Shown: positions 38,633-49,236, numbered from the stretch's first letter. The stretch: DNA of 64,000 nt from Streptococcus taonis (GCF_029948085.1 NZ_JARZZP010000004.1:104654-168653), one strand, 5' to 3'. The notes: a model not told the origin generated them from the sequence alone. Program-made: numbers and translations.

Positions 38633-38679
38633 CTGATCCAAAAAATACCTACCCAAATGGATAGGTATTGTGAAATGAA

Positions 38680-38775
38680 ATAGAATCTGAACAAATTTAC
38701 CAGAGCAGTTAAGTCAATTTCTAGCATTTTTTAGAATTCACAGTGTACCGTTTTGTATTTAATCTGCTATAAATT
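38680..38775. repeat. Decayed RUP-like element
   Basis: TCTGAACAAATTTACCAGAG, AGTCAATTTCTAGCATTTTT and CAGTGTACCGTTTTGTATTT, then AATCTGCTATA, follow the same order as the intact copy starting at 38795, but with many differences and a lost left end. It reads as an older insertion next to the younger one. Confidence 0.45.
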
Positions 38776-38794
38776 CAAAATTGAAAAAATGTTT

Positions 38795-38904
38795 ATATAG
38801 TGGATTAAAATAAGATATGAACAGAGAGATTAGGAAAGTCAAATTAATTTCTAGAAATATTTCTAGCAGCTGTAGTGTACTGTTATAGATTCAATCTACT
38901 ATAT
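38795..38904. repeat. RUP (repeat unit of pneumococcus) element
   Basis: About 107-110 bases bounded by imperfect inverted ends ATATAGTGGATTAAAAT and GATTCAATCTACTATAT within TA dinucleotides. Length, TA target and ends fit RUP, a non-autonomous element thought to be moved by IS630-Spn1 transposase. It lies just after the alaS stop and contains a TTTCTAGAAATATTTCTAG palindromic core. Confidence 0.75.
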
Positions 38905-38911
38905 TTTTAGA

Positions 38912-41530
38912 TTACAATTTACCTGCTACTGCATCCAACAATTCTTGGATTCTCGCTTGGTTGCTTCCTCCTGCCATGGCCATGTCTGGTTTACCACCGC
39001 CACGTCCATCTACGATTGGAGCTAATTCTTTGATAACATTACCTGCATGTACCTCTTTTGTCTTGCTTGCAACAAGGACATTGACCTTGTCACCGATAGC
39101 TGCGACAAGAACAAGGACATCAGAGTAATCTTTTTGTTTCCAGTTATCCGCAAAGGTACGAAGGGCACCTGCATCTGATACTGAAACTTGGCTGGCAATG
39201 TAACGGTGGCCGTTTGCTTCTTGAACATTCTTGAAGACATTGCCTGCTGCCGCTGCCGCTGCTTTTTCCTTCAATTCTGCATTTTCTTTTTGCAATTGAC
39301 GAAGTTGTTCTTGAAGTCCTTCAACTTTGTGAGGTACTTCTTTGAGTTGAGGAGCTTTCAAGGTTGCTGCGACTGCTTTCAGTGCATCTTCTTGGTCACG
39401 ATAAGCTTCAAAGGCCTCTTTACCAGTCACTGCCAAGATACGACGAGTTCCTGATCCGATCCCTTCTTCTTTGACAATCTTGAAGAGACCAATTTCAGAA
39501 GTATTGCCAACGTGAGTACCACCACAAAGCTCTACTGAATAGTCCCCGATAGTGACTACGCGAACTTCCTTACCGTATTTCTCACCGAAGAGGGCCATAG
39601 CTCCCATTTCTTTGGCTGTATCGATGTCTGTCTCAACAGTCTTAACTGCGATGGCTTCCCAGATCTTCTCATTGACTTGTTGTTCAATAGCACGCAATTC
39701 TTCTGGAGTCACAGCTTGGAAATGGGTGAAGTCAAAGCGAAGGAATTCTACTTCGTTGAGTGAGCCTGCTTGAGTAGCATGATGTCCAAGGATATTGTGA
39801 AGAGCCGCATGGAGCAAGTGAGTGGCTGTGTGGTTCTTCATGACACGATGACGACGATTGCTATCGATAGCCAAAGTGTATTCTTGGTTCAATGCAAGAG
39901 GAGCAAGAACTTCAACGGTGTGCAATGCTTGTCCGTTTGGTGCTTTTTGAACATCTGTTACTGTAGCTACAACATTTCCTGCAGCATCCAAGATTTGTCC
40001 ATGGTCAGCTACCTGTCCACCCATTTCAGCGTAGAATGGAGTTTCCGCAAAGATAAGTGAGGCAGTTCCTTCTGATACAGCTTCTACTTCAGCATTGTCA
40101 GCTACGATAGCAACCAACTTAGAAGACAATTGACTAGAATTGTAGTTGAAGACACTCTCAACAGTGATGTTTTGAAGGGTTTCATTTTGCATACCCATAG
40201 ATCCACCTTTGACAGCAGAGGCACGCGCACGTTCTTGTTGTTCCTTCATGGCTGCTTCAAAACCTTCACGGTCTACAGTCATACCAGCTTCTTCAGCAAT
40301 TTCTTCTGTCAATTCTACTGGGAATCCGTATGTATCATAGAGTTTAAAGACATCTTGACCAGTAATGACAGATTGTCCTTTTTCTTTCAAGTCTGCTACG
40401 ATACCTTGAGCAAAGTGTTGACCTGAGTGAAGAGTACGAGCAAATGACTCTTCTTCGCTCTTAACGATTTTTTCGATAAAGTCACGTTTTTCAAGAACTT
40501 CTGGGTAGTAGCTTTCCATGATTTTTCCAACTGTTGGAACGAGTTTATAAAGGAAAGGCTCGTTGATGCCTAATTTTTGACCATGCATAGAGGCACGACG
40601 AAGAAGACGACGGAGGACATAACCACGACCTTCATTTCCAGGAAGGGCACCATCACCAATAGCAAATGAAAGAGAACGGATGTGGTCGGCAATGACCTTG
40701 AAGCTCATGTTGTCGCCATCTTGGTCGTAAACCTTACCAGATAATTTCTCAACTTCACGAATGATTGGCATGAAGAGGTCTGTTTCAAAGTTTGTCTTAG
40801 CCCCTTGGATAACCGCCACCAAACGCTCCAAACCAGCGCCCGTATCAATGTTTTTGTGTGGCAATTCTTTGTACTCGCTACGAGGAACAGCAGGGTCAGC
40901 GTTAAATTGTGACAATACAATGTTCCAGATTTCGATATAACGGTCGTTTTCGATATCTTCTGCAAGAAGACGAAGACCGATATTTTCTGGGTCAAAGGCT
41001 TCTCCACGGTCAAAGAAGATTTCTGTATCTGGTCCAGAAGGTCCAGCACCAATTTCCCAGAAATTGTCTTCAATTGGGATCAAGTGACTTGGATCTACTC
41101 CCACTTCAATCCAGCGGTTGTAAGAATCTGTATCAGCTGGGTAGTAGGTCATGTAGAGTTTTTCAGCTGGAAAGTCAAACCATTCAGGACTTGTCAAAAG
41201 TTCATAAGCCCAAGTGATAGCTTCGTCACGGAAGTAATCTCCAATAGAGAAGTTTCCCAACATTTCAAACATAGTATGGTGACGTGCAGTCTTCCCTACA
41301 TTTTCGATGTCGTTGGTACGGATTGCTTTTTGCGCATTGGTAATCCGTGGGTTCTCAGGGATAATAGTCCCGTCAAAGTATTTCTTAAGTGTCGCTACAC
41401 CTGAGTTGATCCATAAAAGGGTTGGATCGTTTACTGGAACCAAGCTAACTGATGGTTCGACAGAGTGGCCTTTACTTGCCCAGAAGTCAAGCCACATTTG
41501 GCGAACTTGTGCACTAGATAATTGTTTCAT
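38912..41530 (-). CDS. alaS: Alanyl-tRNA synthetase
   Basis: 872 residues. Class II catalytic domain ([35 protein letters not shown]), tRNA recognition region, editing domain with zinc-ligand [11 protein letters not shown] and CGGTHV, and the C-terminal DHHA1 part with [10 protein letters not shown]. Complete. It is the second gene behind an Ala-type T-box; the LURP-one gene lies between leader and alaS. Confidence 0.98.
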   Translation of the reverse strand: MKQLSSAQVRQMWLDFWASKGHSVEPSVSLVPVNDPTLLWINSGVATLKKYFDGTIIPENPRITNAQKAIRTNDIENVGKTARHHTMFEMLGNFSIGDYFRDEAITWAYELLTSPEWFDFPAEKLYMTYYPADTDSYNRWIEVGVDPSHLIPIEDNFWEIGAGPSGPDTEIFFDRGEAFDPENIGLRLLAEDIENDRYIEIWNIVLSQFNADPAVPRSEYKELPHKNIDTGAGLERLVAVIQGAKTNFETDLFMPIIREVEKLSGKVYDQDGDNMSFKVIADHIRSLSFAIGDGALPGNEGRGYVLRRLLRRASMHGQKLGINEPFLYKLVPTVGKIMESYYPEVLEKRDFIEKIVKSEEESFARTLHSGQHFAQGIVADLKEKGQSVITGQDVFKLYDTYGFPVELTEEIAEEAGMTVDREGFEAAMKEQQERARASAVKGGSMGMQNETLQNITVESVFNYNSSQLSSKLVAIVADNAEVEAVSEGTASLIFAETPFYAEMGGQVADHGQILDAAGNVVATVTDVQKAPNGQALHTVEVLAPLALNQEYTLAIDSNRRHRVMKNHTATHLLHAALHNILGHHATQAGSLNEVEFLRFDFTHFQAVTPEELRAIEQQVNEKIWEAIAVKTVETDIDTAKEMGAMALFGEKYGKEVRVVTIGDYSVELCGGTHVGNTSEIGLFKIVKEEGIGSGTRRILAVTGKEAFEAYRDQEDALKAVAATLKAPQLKEVPHKVEGLQEQLRQLQKENAELKEKAAAAAAGNVFKNVQEANGHRYIASQVSVSDAGALRTFADNWKQKDYSDVLVLVAAIGDKVNVLVASKTKEVHAGNVIKELAPIVDGRGGGKPDMAMAGGSNQARIQELLDAVAGKL

Positions 41531-41546
41531 AAATATCTCCTTATTA

Positions 41547-42032
41547 CTAATTTGATTGGCTTTCTAGCATTTCTACATAGTCGATAGCAACACATAGGGA
41601 AATGACTAGATCTGCATAAGATTCGTCGTAGACGGTCACGGTATAGGTAGAAGTGAAATGGAAAAGTTCCTTAGCAATATCCGCAATCACTTGATCACGG
41701 TTATCTAGCAATTTAAAATTCAAATCCCAGACGTTTCCTTCAATGCGAAGACCAAGATTGTCAAATTCATACTTATCCTTCCAGAAAGTCAACTTCTTAC
41801 GGATATAAAAGCTATCTCCGTTACTCAGTTGAATTTCAAAACGTGGTAGGAAAGTTAAGACTTCTTTACGAATCTCACTAACCTGCTCACCCGCTTCATC
41901 ATAGATGGTAAAGGTCTTTGGAATCTGAAAAAATGAACCTTCAACCTGATAGGCGACATTGCCTAACTCATCCTTGATATCAAAGCGTTCCCCACCTAGG
42001 CGAAATTTTTGTTTTACAAGAAATCTTCTCAT
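41547..42032 (-). CDS. LURP-one-related (LOR) family protein
   Basis: 161 residues. All-beta Tubby-like fold suggested by alternating strands: [39 protein letters not shown], then [12 protein letters not shown] and further repeats of the same pattern. The family (YxjI/LOR) is widespread but of unknown function; phospholipid binding has been proposed from the fold. ATG at 42032 has GGAGTTGC upstream. It ends 16 bases before alaS and shares its T-box. Confidence 0.82.
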   Translation of the reverse strand: MRRFLVKQKFRLGGERFDIKDELGNVAYQVEGSFFQIPKTFTIYDEAGEQVSEIRKEVLTFLPRFEIQLSNGDSFYIRKKLTFWKDKYEFDNLGLRIEGNVWDLNFKLLDNRDQVIADIAKELFHFTSTYTVTVYDESYADLVISLCVAIDYVEMLESQSN

Positions 42033-42061
42033 AAGCAACTCCAAAAATAAAAGACAAATCC

Positions 42062-42228
42062 ATATCACGAAGGGCGAAAAACCGCGGTACCACCTTCATT
42101 CAATGAACTTGTCATTCTTGATTCTTATGCAATTGTTACAATCGAGTAGCATGATTTTCTATCTTAGATGGCTCGCAGCACCGCCATTTCTCTGGACTAA
42201 GATGGAGAGAAAATCAATTCTCAACATT
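42062..42228 (-). promoter_or_regulatory. T-box riboswitch (alanine type) of the LURP-alaS transcript
   Basis: The minus strand contains AAGGTGGTACCGCG, the T-box core, at about 42083-42097, preceded by a stem I region with GGTGCTGCGAGCC and followed by CGCCCTTCG before the genes. The downstream alaS indicates tRNA-Ala as the ligand. The leader starts beneath a strong promoter. Confidence 0.93.
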
Positions 42229-42231
42229 CCT

Positions 42232-42260
42232 ATTATACTGTTTTTTTGAATTTGAGTCAA
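42232..42260 (-). promoter_or_regulatory. Promoter of the alaS T-box leader
   Basis: TTGACT (42255-42260) and TATAAT (42232-42237) on the minus strand are 17 bases apart. Confidence 0.85.
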
Positions 42261-42304
42261 CTGGAAATAATTACATTTAAACAACCAAATCCCTATATCT
42301 CTGA

Positions 42305-42556
42305 TTACTTTTTCAGGATATATTTTTTCTTACTGCTATCACTCTTTTTATCCCAACTTTTATCCCACATTTTCGAATTGCTAAAGATAGCTACGAAAAT
42401 ATTTGCAAATATAAAGAACCCTATCACCAAATGTATAGAATCAGTTGTTAGGTATTGCCGATCCAAGCCATCCTTTAAATGGAATAGTATAATTGTTTCG
42501 TTAACAATCAAAAAGGTTGGCCAATAACTTTTTTTAAAAAAAGTAGATATTTTCAT
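42305..42556 (-). CDS. Small putative membrane protein
   Basis: 83 codons with two hydrophobic stretches (SYWPTFLIVNETIILFHL and IHLVIGFFIFANIFVAIF) and a basic C-terminus (SDSSKKKYILKK). The ribosome binding site is weak (GGAAAG). Nothing else supports it; it may be the remains of a two-helix membrane protein such as a bacteriocin immunity-type protein, or chance. The flanking 42557-42656 shows only AT-rich sequence. Confidence 0.4.
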   Translation of the reverse strand: MKISTFFKKSYWPTFLIVNETIILFHLKDGLDRQYLTTDSIHLVIGFFIFANIFVAIFSNSKMWDKSWDKKSDSSKKKYILKK

Positions 42557-42656
42557 GATTTGTTATCGCTTTCCATATAGATAAACTTAGTATACTACTA
42601 GGCTATAAAATAAGCAAATAGGATAGTAAAAATATAAAGCTATACAACCATTCAAA

Positions 42657-42683
42657 AAACGAATCAGATTGACTGATTCGTTT
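42657..42683 (-). terminator. Terminator of potABCD
   Basis: AAACGAATCAG and CTGATTCGTTT form the stem; on the minus strand TTTTTTG follows. It lies 15 bases past the potD stop. Confidence 0.88.
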
Positions 42684-42698
42684 CGTGACTGCTAACTC

Positions 42699-43769
42699 CT
42701 ACTTCCGATACATTTTAAATTGTAGGAAGAGGTCGCTGTAGATACCTGTCCATTTATGGTCAAATTTCTCATAGACCTCTAGGTGTTTCATAGTGTCTGC
42801 GTCTGGATAGAAGGACTTGTCCTCTTTGGTCTCCTCAGGGAGCATTTCCTTAGCAGGATTGTTTGGTGTTGAATAGCCGACATACTCTGCATTTTTGAGA
42901 GCATTTTCGGGCTTCAACATAAAGTTGATAAAGGCATAGGCAGCGTCCTGGTTCTTAACTGTCTTAGGTATCACCATATTGTCAAACCAGAGATTGCTGG
43001 CCTCAGTCGGTACGACATAGCGGAGATTTTCATTTTTCTCCAGCATCTGGCTGGCTTCTCCTGAGAAGGTCACACCAATGGCAGCATTATTCTGAATCAT
43101 GTACCCCTTCATCTCATCCGCAACAATAGCCTTGATATTAGGTGTTAGCTTATAGAGCTTGTCTACCGTTTCCTCCAACTGCTGTGGATCTTTAGAGTTG
43201 AGGCTATAGCCTAGCGAGTTAAGACCTAAACCAAGTACTTCACGCGCCCCATCAAAAAGCATAATGGAGTTCTTATACTCTGGCTTCCAAAGGTCATCCC
43301 AATGTTCAGGCGCTTCTTCCACCATAGTCTCATTGTAGACGATTCCCAAGGTCCCCCAGAAGTATGGGATAGAGTACTGGTTGTTGGGATCAAAGGACTG
43401 GTTGAGAAATTCAGAACCGATATTCTCAATGCCCTCAATCTTACTATAATCCAGTGGAACTAGAAGGTCTTCATCCTTCATCTTGTTAATCATGTACTCA
43501 CTTGGAATGGCAATATCATAGGTTGTCCCACCCTGCTTAATCTTGGTATACATGGCTTCGTTGGAGTCAAAGGTCTCATACTGGACTTGGATTCCTGTTT
43601 CTTCTGTAAATTTCTCCAGAAGTTCAGGGGCGATATAGTCTCCCCAGTTGTAGATAACCAATTTTTGACTATCACGACTATTGATTTTACTATCAAGATG
43701 ATAGGAAATCCCCCACAAGACAAGGATAATGGCTAGAATTCCTGCTAAAAATGAATAGAGTCGTTTCAT
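42699..43769 (-). CDS. potD: Spermidine/putrescine-binding protein
   Basis: 356 residues. N-terminal membrane anchor or signal peptide (LAGILAIILVLWGISY), then the bilobed PotD/F fold: KLVIYNWGDYIAPELLEKF, YDIAIPSEYMINKM, IPYFWGTLGIVYN, FDGAREVLGLGL and WFDNMVIPKT. Captures polyamines outside the membrane for PotBC. No lipobox cysteine is present. Last gene of potABCD, overlapping potC by four bases. Confidence 0.96.
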   Translation of the reverse strand: MKRLYSFLAGILAIILVLWGISYHLDSKINSRDSQKLVIYNWGDYIAPELLEKFTEETGIQVQYETFDSNEAMYTKIKQGGTTYDIAIPSEYMINKMKDEDLLVPLDYSKIEGIENIGSEFLNQSFDPNNQYSIPYFWGTLGIVYNETMVEEAPEHWDDLWKPEYKNSIMLFDGAREVLGLGLNSLGYSLNSKDPQQLEETVDKLYKLTPNIKAIVADEMKGYMIQNNAAIGVTFSGEASQMLEKNENLRYVVPTEASNLWFDNMVIPKTVKNQDAAYAFINFMLKPENALKNAEYVGYSTPNNPAKEMLPEETKEDKSFYPDADTMKHLEVYEKFDHKWTGIYSDLFLQFKMYRK

Positions 43770-44539
43770 GCTTGCTCCTCCTTCTCACGTGAAATGAAGT
43801 AATATCCGACAACTAGGATAATACTAAAAAGAAAGACCAAGGCTGAAAGAGCATTGATTTCTAGAGAAATTCCCTTACGAGCCCGAGAGTAGATCTCGAC
43901 TGATAGGGTTGAAAAACCATTCCCCGTTACAAAGAAGGTCACAGCAAAGTCATCTAGTGAATAGGTGAATGCCATGAAGTAACCTGCAATAATAGACGGC
44001 GTTAGGTAAGGAAGCATAATTTCCTTGAACATCTGGAACTGGCTGGCACCAAGGTCATAGGCCGCATGGATCATATCCCCATTCATCTCTTTCAATCGAG
44101 GCAAGACCATGAGCACTACGATTGGAATGGAGAAGGCCACATGACTAGAAAGAACTGTCAAAAATCCAAGTGAAAACTTGAGTTGTGTAAAGAGAATCAA
44201 GAAACTGGCACCAATCATGACATCTGGTGCAACCATCAAAATGTTATTAAGTGATAGGAAGGCTTCTTGGTATTTTTTTCGAGATTGGTAGATGTAAATG
44301 GCACCAAAAGTCCCAATGACAGTCGCAATCAGGGCTGATAGGAAGGCTAGTAAAAAGGTCTGAACCAAGATTAGCATGAGTCTTCCATCGCCAAACATGG
44401 TTTCAAAGTGAGACAAACTAAAGCCTGTAAAGCTATTCATATCATCCCCAGCATTGAAGGCATAACCAATCAAGTAAAAGATTGGCAGATAGAGGACGAT
44501 AAAGACAAAGGCTAGGTAAAGATTTGATAATTTTTTCAT
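43766..44539 (-). CDS. potC: Spermidine/putrescine permease PotC
   Basis: 257 residues with six membrane helices and the binding-protein-dependent permease EAA loop (AAYDLGASQFQMFKEIMLPY). Forms the channel with PotB. Start and stop overlap neighbours by four bases each (ATGA), showing coupled translation. Confidence 0.95.
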   Translation of the reverse strand: MKKLSNLYLAFVFIVLYLPIFYLIGYAFNAGDDMNSFTGFSLSHFETMFGDGRLMLILVQTFLLAFLSALIATVIGTFGAIYIYQSRKKYQEAFLSLNNILMVAPDVMIGASFLILFTQLKFSLGFLTVLSSHVAFSIPIVVLMVLPRLKEMNGDMIHAAYDLGASQFQMFKEIMLPYLTPSIIAGYFMAFTYSLDDFAVTFFVTGNGFSTLSVEIYSRARKGISLEINALSALVFLFSIILVVGYYFISREKEEQA

Positions 44540-45342
44540 CGTTCTCTCCTTTCCTTAGTCACCCACATGGTGATAAACATGGTTAGGATAAGAACAACAC
44601 CAATAGTTGAACCCATACCGTAGTTGTCATTGGTAAGGAAGTTCTGCTCAATAGCAGTCCCCAAGGTGATCACTCGGTTCCCACCAATCAAACGCGTCAG
44701 CATGAAGAGACTTAAACTCGGGATAAAGACAGATTGGACACCACTTCGCACTCCGTTCATTGACAGAGGGAAGATGACATGACGGAAAGTTTCCCACTTG
44801 GTTGCACCAAGGTCATAGCTGGCATTAATGAGATTGTTATCCATATCATCCAAGACATTGAAGATTGGCAAAATCATAAATGGAAGCTCGATGTAGCTTG
44901 CAACAAAGATAAATGAGAAATCCGTAAAGAGCAACTGCTGCGAACCGATTCCGATAAATTCCAGGAATTGGTTGATAGAGCCATTTTGCCCAAAAATCCC
45001 GATAAAGGCATAGGCCTTGAGGAGAAGGTTGATCCATGTTGGCAAGATGATCAGCATGAGCCAGAGTTGACGGTGTTTAAGACGAGTCAAAAAGAGGGCT
45101 GTTGGATAACTGATAAGAAGTGTCACTAGAGTTACAATCCCAGCATAGAGAACTGAGTTAAAACTCATTTTGAGATAGGTCAAATTTTGTGACGCAAAGT
45201 AGGATTTATAGTTTTCTAAACTGAACTGGCCTTCAATGTTGAAAAAGGATTGCCCAAAAATCAAGACCAAGGGTGCCAAAACAAAGAGTGCAATCCAAAG
45301 CATGTAGGGCACTACAAAGAGTTTAGAGGTTGTTTTCTTCAT
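44536..45342 (-). CDS. potB: Spermidine/putrescine permease PotB
   Basis: 268 residues with six membrane helices; EAA loop [23 protein letters not shown] at 45342 (MKKTTSKLF) is preferred because GAGGAAAGAG precedes it; this start lies inside the end of potA, a 20-base overlap. Confidence 0.94.
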   Translation of the reverse strand: MKKTTSKLFVVPYMLWIALFVLAPLVLIFGQSFFNIEGQFSLENYKSYFASQNLTYLKMSFNSVLYAGIVTLVTLLISYPTALFLTRLKHRQLWLMLIILPTWINLLLKAYAFIGIFGQNGSINQFLEFIGIGSQQLLFTDFSFIFVASYIELPFMILPIFNVLDDMDNNLINASYDLGATKWETFRHVIFPLSMNGVRSGVQSVFIPSLSLFMLTRLIGGNRVITLGTAIEQNFLTNDNYGMGSTIGVVLILTMFITMWVTKERRER

Positions 45343-46480
45343 CTCTTTCCTCCTCAATAGCGTTAATCAAACCTGCTTCTTGCTCTTCGATTTCTACATA
45401 TTCCTCAATACGAGCATCGAATTCTTCTTCTGTTTCATTAAGACGCATGATGTGGATGTCTTCTGGTTCAAAGTCCAGACCGATTTCCTCGCCCACAATA
45501 GCTTTGCGAGTCGAGTGAATCATCCATTCATTGCCAAGTTCATCATAGGCGATAATCTCATAGTGAACTCCACGGAAGAGCTGAGTATCAACCTTAACTT
45601 GAAGTTTTCCTTCTTCTGGAAGGGTAATGCGCAAGTCCTCTGGACGAATCACGACTTCGACTGGTTCATTTGGCTTCATCCCACCGTCGACCGCTTCAAA
45701 TCGTTTACCGTTGAATTCCACCAAGTAGTCCTCAATCATGGTTCCTGGCAAGATGTTTGATTCACCGATAAAGGTTGCAACAAAGTGGTTGATTGGCTCG
45801 TCGTAGATATCAACTGGTGTACCAGACTGAACGATTTCTCCATCATTCATAACGAAAATCCAGTCACTCATGGCCAAGGCTTCTTCTTGATCGTGGGTAA
45901 CAAAGACAAAGGTAATGCCCAATCGCTGTTGCAGTTCACGCAGTTCGTACTGCATGTCTGTTCGCAATTTCAAGTCCAAGGCTGACAAAGGTTCATCCAA
46001 CAAGACCACACGAGGCTGGTTGATAATCGCACGCGCAATAGCTACACGCTGGCGTTGTCCTCCAGAAAGCTTACGAATAGAACGTTTTTCGAAACCTTCC
46101 AACTGTACCATCTTTAGAACTTCTAATACACGTTGTTCGATTTCTTTTTTATCGACCTTACGCAAACGCAATGGAAAGGCAACATTTTCAAAGACATTCA
46201 TATGCGGAAACAAGGCATATGATTGGAAGACTGTATGAACATCACGTTTATTGGTTGGGATATCATTGATACGGACACCGTCTAGCATGATATCACCAGT
46301 TGTTGCATCCAACAAACCTGCAATGATATTGAGGATGGTTGATTTACCAGATCCTGAGGCACCGAGAAGTGTGTAGAACTTCCCTTCTTCCAACTCAAAG
46401 TTAATATCCTTGAGAACCTTGGTGTTGCTATCTTCAAAAACTTTAGAAACGTTTCTGAATTCGATAATTGGTTTTTTCAA
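45323..46480 (-). CDS. potA: Spermidine/putrescine ABC transporter ATP-binding protein
   Basis: 385 residues. Walker [12 protein letters not shown]-loop [13 protein letters not shown], signature [14 protein letters not shown], Walker [13 protein letters not shown], then a C-terminal TOBE regulatory domain and an unusually acidic tail ([20 protein letters not shown]). First gene of potABCD. A structured, unexplained leader of about 140 bases lies between it and murB. Confidence 0.97.
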   Translation of the reverse strand: MKKPIIEFRNVSKVFEDSNTKVLKDINFELEEGKFYTLLGASGSGKSTILNIIAGLLDATTGDIMLDGVRINDIPTNKRDVHTVFQSYALFPHMNVFENVAFPLRLRKVDKKEIEQRVLEVLKMVQLEGFEKRSIRKLSGGQRQRVAIARAIINQPRVVLLDEPLSALDLKLRTDMQYELRELQQRLGITFVFVTHDQEEALAMSDWIFVMNDGEIVQSGTPVDIYDEPINHFVATFIGESNILPGTMIEDYLVEFNGKRFEAVDGGMKPNEPVEVVIRPEDLRITLPEEGKLQVKVDTQLFRGVHYEIIAYDELGNEWMIHSTRKAIVGEEIGLDFEPEDIHIMRLNETEEEFDARIEEYVEIEEQEAGLINAIEEERDEENNL

Positions 46481-46499
46481 TTGGCATAAATTCCTTCTT

Positions 46500-46636
46500 T
46501 TTCATAGATTAACAGATCAGGGCTCTGTCAGGCCGCTACTACCTCTTGCAGGGAGTTAGACCACCTGCATATATCTTCGCTACCGATAGGCTTTCACCCC
46601 CTTTACATGTCTAGTTAGTAGCAGCTAGGCTATTTC
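46500..46636 (-). ncRNA. Candidate structured leader RNA of potABCD
   Basis: Between the murB stop and potA the minus strand folds readily: GCTGCTACTAACT near the 5' end can pair with AGAGGTAGTAGCGGC about 80 bases later as a closing stem, enclosing a CTATCGGTAG hairpin and a TGCAGG...CCTGCA hairpin; ACAGA/TCTGT forms another before potA. G-rich, purine-rich unpaired stretches (AAAGGGGGTGAAAG, GCGAAGATATA) are unlike the AT-rich spacers elsewhere. No T-run terminator is seen. It may be a cis-regulatory RNA of polyamine uptake or a separate small RNA. No known family recognised. Confidence 0.5.
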
Positions 46637-46642
46637 TACTAT

Positions 46643-47548
46643 TTACTCATGTTCACCCAAGATACGAACTTCTCGCTCGAGAGTAACACCTGAGTGTTCT
46701 TTAACCTTTTCAATGACAGACTCGATTAATTCCTCATAGTCCTTAGCAGTTCCATCCGCAATATTAACCATAAAGCCTGCATGCTTTTCTGAGACTTCGA
46801 CGCCACCGATACGATAACCTTTCAATCCTGCTTCTGCAATCAATTGACCTGCAAAATGACCCACTGGACGTTTAAAGACTGATCCACATGAAGGATACTC
46901 TAAAGGTTGCTTGAGTTCACGAAGGTGGGTCAATCGATCCATTTCTTGTTTGATAGTCTCATAATTTCCTGGCGATAGTGCAAACTTAGCAGATAGGACA
47001 ACTGCTCCAGATGCTTGAATGGCTGAATGACGATAACCAAAGGCCAAATCTTTAGCAGATATGGTTTCGATTTCACCTTCCTTAGTCAAGATTTGACAAG
47101 ACTGTAGAACATGAGCAATCTCACCACCATAAGCCCCAGCATTCATAAAGACAGCACCACCAACGCTTCCTGGAATTCCACAAGCAAACTCAAAACCAGT
47201 CAAACTATGACGGAGGGCAATACGAGTGGTTTCAATCAAGTTCGCTCCAGCTTCAGCCTCAATAGTGTAACCATCAACAGAAACGTTATTAAGCTTGTCA
47301 CACATGATTACAAAGCCACGGACTCCACCCTCACGAACGATAATGTTACTTGCATTTCCAAGAACCATCCAAGGAATGTTTTCCTGATTGGCAAATTTTA
47401 CCACACGAGCCATCTCATAGCGATTACGAGGAAATACTAAATAATCTGCCTTCCCTCCAACTTTGGTATAGGTATAAGTTTTTAGCGGTTCATCGAATCG
47501 AATATCGATTCCTTCTAAGGTTTCTTTTAGTTTATCTAATACGGTCAT
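46643..47548 (-). CDS. murB: UDP-N-acetylenolpyruvoylglucosamine reductase
   Basis: 301 residues. Second step of peptidoglycan precursor synthesis, FAD- and NADPH-dependent. FAD-binding [11 protein letters not shown] and [19 protein letters not shown], active-site SCGSVFKRP with the proton-donor Ser, and [12 protein letters not shown] with the catalytic Glu and His. Type II MurB. Extended -10 TGGTATAAT lies about 30 bases upstream. Confidence 0.97.
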   Translation of the reverse strand: MTVLDKLKETLEGIDIRFDEPLKTYTYTKVGGKADYLVFPRNRYEMARVVKFANQENIPWMVLGNASNIIVREGGVRGFVIMCDKLNNVSVDGYTIEAEAGANLIETTRIALRHSLTGFEFACGIPGSVGGAVFMNAGAYGGEIAHVLQSCQILTKEGEIETISAKDLAFGYRHSAIQASGAVVLSAKFALSPGNYETIKQEMDRLTHLRELKQPLEYPSCGSVFKRPVGHFAGQLIAEAGLKGYRIGGVEVSEKHAGFMVNIADGTAKDYEELIESVIEKVKEHSGVTLEREVRILGEHE

Positions 47549-47638
47549 TTTTCTAATCCTTTTATAAAATTCATTCCATTATACCATTTTTAGCGTTTTT
47601 TTTCGATGATTTGGTTAGCTTTTTCAAAAGCTCAAACT

Positions 47639-47661
47639 AAAAAGAGGATGAACCTCTTTTT
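47639..47661. terminator. Terminator of the YhfC-type gene
   Basis: AAAAAGAGG and CCTCTTTTT pair around ATGAA just after the stop at 47666, with T-rich sequence following on the minus strand. Confidence 0.82.
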
Positions 47662-47665
47662 TGTA

Positions 47666-48418
47666 TTATTGCTTTTTATAAAAGATCGTTTTTGTAAAGT
47701 AAATAAAAATAATAACTTCCACTGCTAACAATCCTTCTACGAGAAGTGGATTTGACAACCAACCAACTTGAGATAGGCTCGGAGCCAAATCAAATAGGGC
47801 GTGCAAACCATAAGCCGCTACTAGGTAAATCCATTTCTTTTGGCGAACTGCTTGATAAACCCAGAAGGTCAAACCGACTTGAAGAAGTAAGGCTAGGATT
47901 CTCTCTAGTCCCAAAAGGTAAATCTGCCATGCTGCTAGATTGTTAATCGTAGCAAGCGTACTCTCAGGTAAGAGTTGCATGATGGCTGGATTTTGCGATT
48001 CTACTGCTGAAAAGAGGATGAAGAGATTGAGTAAACTTGCAATTCCGATATAAATCATTTCTAGCCCACCATGACCAAGACCATAGGCGAGGGCATCTGA
48101 ATCTTCCATCTCTCTTTTTTTGTTCAACCATTTGAAAAAGATTAGTCGAGCTGTTTCTTCAAACAAAGCAGCCATACAGATCCCGTAAATCACATATAGA
48201 AGGGGATTTTCCGTCATGAGTGGAACTGTCCCATCCTTTTGTGGATGAAGAACCAAGAGATGAACGATTTTCTCCAAGACCTGAGATGAAGCAAAAAATG
48301 CAACTGCCCCAAGTCCCAAAACTGCAAAATTAATCTTGTATTTCTTTCTTGCGTACCAAACTGCTGCAATGAGGACGGCAAACAAGGCCACCATCGTTAT
48401 TATTACATGAATTTTCAT
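47666..48418 (-). CDS. YhfC family intramembrane metalloprotease-like protein
   Basis: 250 residues with seven or eight membrane helices. The likely metal-site residues are the paired glutamates in LFEETARLIFF, the His in GLGHGGLEM and the His/Asp in GLHALFDLAP, the arrangement of the YhfC (DUF2324) and PrsW/CPBP glutamic membrane proteases. Substrate unknown. Ends an operon with acetolactate decarboxylase, 12 bases behind it. Confidence 0.82.
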   Translation of the reverse strand: MKIHVIITMVALFAVLIAAVWYARKKYKINFAVLGLGAVAFFASSQVLEKIVHLLVLHPQKDGTVPLMTENPLLYVIYGICMAALFEETARLIFFKWLNKKREMEDSDALAYGLGHGGLEMIYIGIASLLNLFILFSAVESQNPAIMQLLPESTLATINNLAAWQIYLLGLERILALLLQVGLTFWVYQAVRQKKWIYLVAAYGLHALFDLAPSLSQVGWLSNPLLVEGLLAVEVIIFIYFTKTIFYKKQ

Positions 48419-48430
48419 ATTTGACTCCTT

Positions 48431-49159
48431 TTATTCTGACTTATCGATATCTTTTTTCATCTCGTCAACATTAAACTTAGCAAATAGATATTGACGATCC
48501 TGAACAGGAAAACGTTGATCCAACTGGTCAACTGCACCCACTTCTACAATACCTTCCTTGATGACAAAGTCCATAACGTGGCCACCAAAGGTTAGGTCAT
48601 CTGAGATAAAGTGTAGATGGTAACCAGCAACACTAACTCCATGGAAAATTTCAGGTGTCCAAAAACCGACGATGGTTCCTGAAACATTTTCGCGACTATA
48701 CTCTGGCTGATGCGTTGCTACTTCTGCAAACTTAGTTTCAGAGGTTGACTTAGGAATCATGCGCACATGCATGTGTTTAAAATCACCATGAATCTTGATG
48801 GAACGGAAAAGATTCTCTCCATCATAATAGGACTCAATACGTTTTTCAAGTTCCTGATCAGTCATTTCAAAACGCTGACGGAAAATAACTTCTGCCTGGT
48901 GGGGTACAACTGCTGCATAGGGGATCAAAGCATCTGGTGAAACTTCCACAATTTCAGGTTTCTCACCTGATCCCTTAGCCTGATAAGCTTTCCCATCTAA
49001 GACAATCAATTCTCCATCGATAGAATCCAGGGTTCCTAATCCTAAATCACCATGTTCAAGCAATTCACCAACGGTCATGGTTCCACCGTAAAGTCCCGCC
49101 ATCAAGGCTCCCAAAGTATTGTATTGGAATAATTTAACTGGTTCTTGCACCTTCATCAT
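48431..49159 (-). CDS. aldC: Alpha-acetolactate decarboxylase
   Basis: 242 residues. Converts acetolactate to acetoin, diverting pyruvate and drawing off branched-chain precursors. The zinc ligands are in GYHLHFISDD and the preceding FHGVSV block; FRSIKIHGDFKHMHVRM is typical. Also called budA/aldB. It is divergent from the MocR-type regulator across a BOX element. Confidence 0.95.
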   Translation of the reverse strand: MMKVQEPVKLFQYNTLGALMAGLYGGTMTVGELLEHGDLGLGTLDSIDGELIVLDGKAYQAKGSGEKPEIVEVSPDALIPYAAVVPHQAEVIFRQRFEMTDQELEKRIESYYDGENLFRSIKIHGDFKHMHVRMIPKSTSETKFAEVATHQPEYSRENVSGTIVGFWTPEIFHGVSVAGYHLHFISDDLTFGGHVMDFVIKEGIVEVGAVDQLDQRFPVQDRQYLFAKFNVDEMKKDIDKSE

Positions 49160-49236
49160 CTCACTCTTCTTTGAAAATTTTACTTACTAAGTATATCACA
49201 TTTCTGATTAGAATTGAATGCTAGACTGCCTTTTAA

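Noticed and set aside
38640..38672. Small hairpin AATACCTA..TAGGTATT read as a second gdhA terminator
   Set aside because: No T run and it begins only after a stronger terminator; more likely part of the repeat-rich spacer.
45785..46238. Plus-strand frames opposite potA
   Set aside because: Shadows of a well-conserved ATPase; no start signals.
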